From NCBI GenBank assembly GCA_017633865.1, contig JAGBOM010000012.1, positions 1 through 14,042 on the forward strand: DNA of 14,042 bases. The letters run 5' to 3'. This document shows positions 13,795 through 14,042 of the stretch, piece by piece. How positions within the stretch are numbered: the stretch's first letter is position 1; the number at the start of each line of letters is the position of its first letter. This DNA comes from Opitutales bacterium. Its GTDB lineage: Bacteria; Verrucomicrobiota; Verrucomicrobiia; Opitutales; Intestinicryptomonadaceae. The notes below the pieces were generated by a model that was given only the letters and a program-made list of their open reading frames with translations, was not told the DNA's origin and made no database searches. The position numbers were made by a program, and so were the translations under genes.

Positions 13795-14042
13795 TTACGT
13801 CATCACTTTGTCGATTAGATCTTTGTAGCTGCTGACGAAACCGTAGGTTAGGTTTTCAGGGCTGATTGCCTCAAAGTGCTTTCTTGCGCAGTAGATTTTT
13901 GCGTCTTCTATGCCGCGCAAATTAAGTGTAGACATATCGCCTTTTGTTTCCGCCACAAAGTAGATATGCTTTACTGAGCCTTCCTTGAAGACTATCGCCC
14001 AGTCGGGGCTGTAATTGCCGACGGGCGTGTTTATGTAAAAGC
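13795..14042 (-). CDS. res: Type III restriction endonuclease Res subunit, C-terminal 81 residues (start outside window)
   Basis: Res is the helicase-nuclease subunit that works with the Mod methyltransferase to cut unmethylated DNA. The visible end is the nuclease domain: [17 protein letters not shown] with Asp13 (numbered from the first full codon) and YFVAETKGD with Glu31 and Lys33. Together these make the PD-(D/E)xK active site. [19 protein letters not shown] follows, as is usual in Res proteins. The stop TAA is at 13795-13797. All three catalytic positions are intact. The helicase part and the expected mod gene would lie to the right. It runs in the same direction as hipBA. Confidence 0.88.
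   Translation of the reverse strand, partial: FYINTPVGNYSPDWAIVFKEGSVKHIYFVAETKGDMSTLNLRGIEDAKIYCARKHFEAISPENLTYGFVSSYKDLIDKVMT

Noticed and set aside
1-14042. CRISPR array, tRNA, rRNA or complete insertion sequence
   Set aside because: No regularly spaced repeats, no cloverleaf or rRNA-like sequence, and no transposase frame were found by reading both strands.

Overview
This window looks like part of a bacterial chromosome. A housekeeping gene at the left edge, a pyrophosphate-type phosphofructokinase, gives way to an accessory and defence region on the right. The alternation of GC-rich and AT-rich blocks, the Pfp type and the Rhs-core style fit a gut Verrucomicrobiota/Opitutales-like genome. 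That is inference only, because no marker gene decides it.

Layout. 1-341: start of pfp (minus strand). 508-762: small lipoprotein. 795-1567: about 770 bases with no supportable gene. 1568-2159: two paralogous ribbon-helix-helix (RHH) regulators in tandem, each preceded by an AT-rich dyad ending about 38 bases before its start codon. 2325-3521: a YbdG/MscM-like mechanosensitive channel (minus). 3650-4744: two distantly related single-span membrane proteins in tandem (minus). At about 4784 the composition turns clearly AT-rich and a two-gene DUF262 system follows (4784-8993, minus): a DUF262-DUF1524 (HNH) protein overlapping a second, larger DUF262 protein with no visible HNH motif. This resembles GmrSD/SspE-type nucleases in its parts.

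9495-11172 (plus) is an Rhs tip locus. It holds a frameshifted Rhs core with a C-terminal candidate toxin domain, a small exported protein directly behind it (candidate immunity protein), and a second, shorter remnant of the same core sequence. This is the arrangement expected where Rhs tips are displaced by recombination. 11198-11590 is an exported alpha/beta-hydrolase-like esterase that stops just before the expected nucleophile motif.

11587-13499 (minus) is hipB-hipA followed by a third gene, here called X, that encodes an unrecognised 149-residue protein with its own promoter. A degraded second copy of the X promoter and start, next to what looks like the tail of a second hipB, lies at 13543-13764. 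The module has therefore been duplicated and then collapsed. 13795-14042 is the C-terminal end of a Type III restriction endonuclease (Res) whose start lies beyond the window.

Taken together, 4784-14042 reads as a defence and competition island: Type III restriction, HipBA toxin-antitoxin, a DUF262 pair and an Rhs toxin/immunity tip. The most promising candidates for something undescribed are the DUF262 pair, the exported Rhs toxin/immunity pair and the hipBA-linked X gene.
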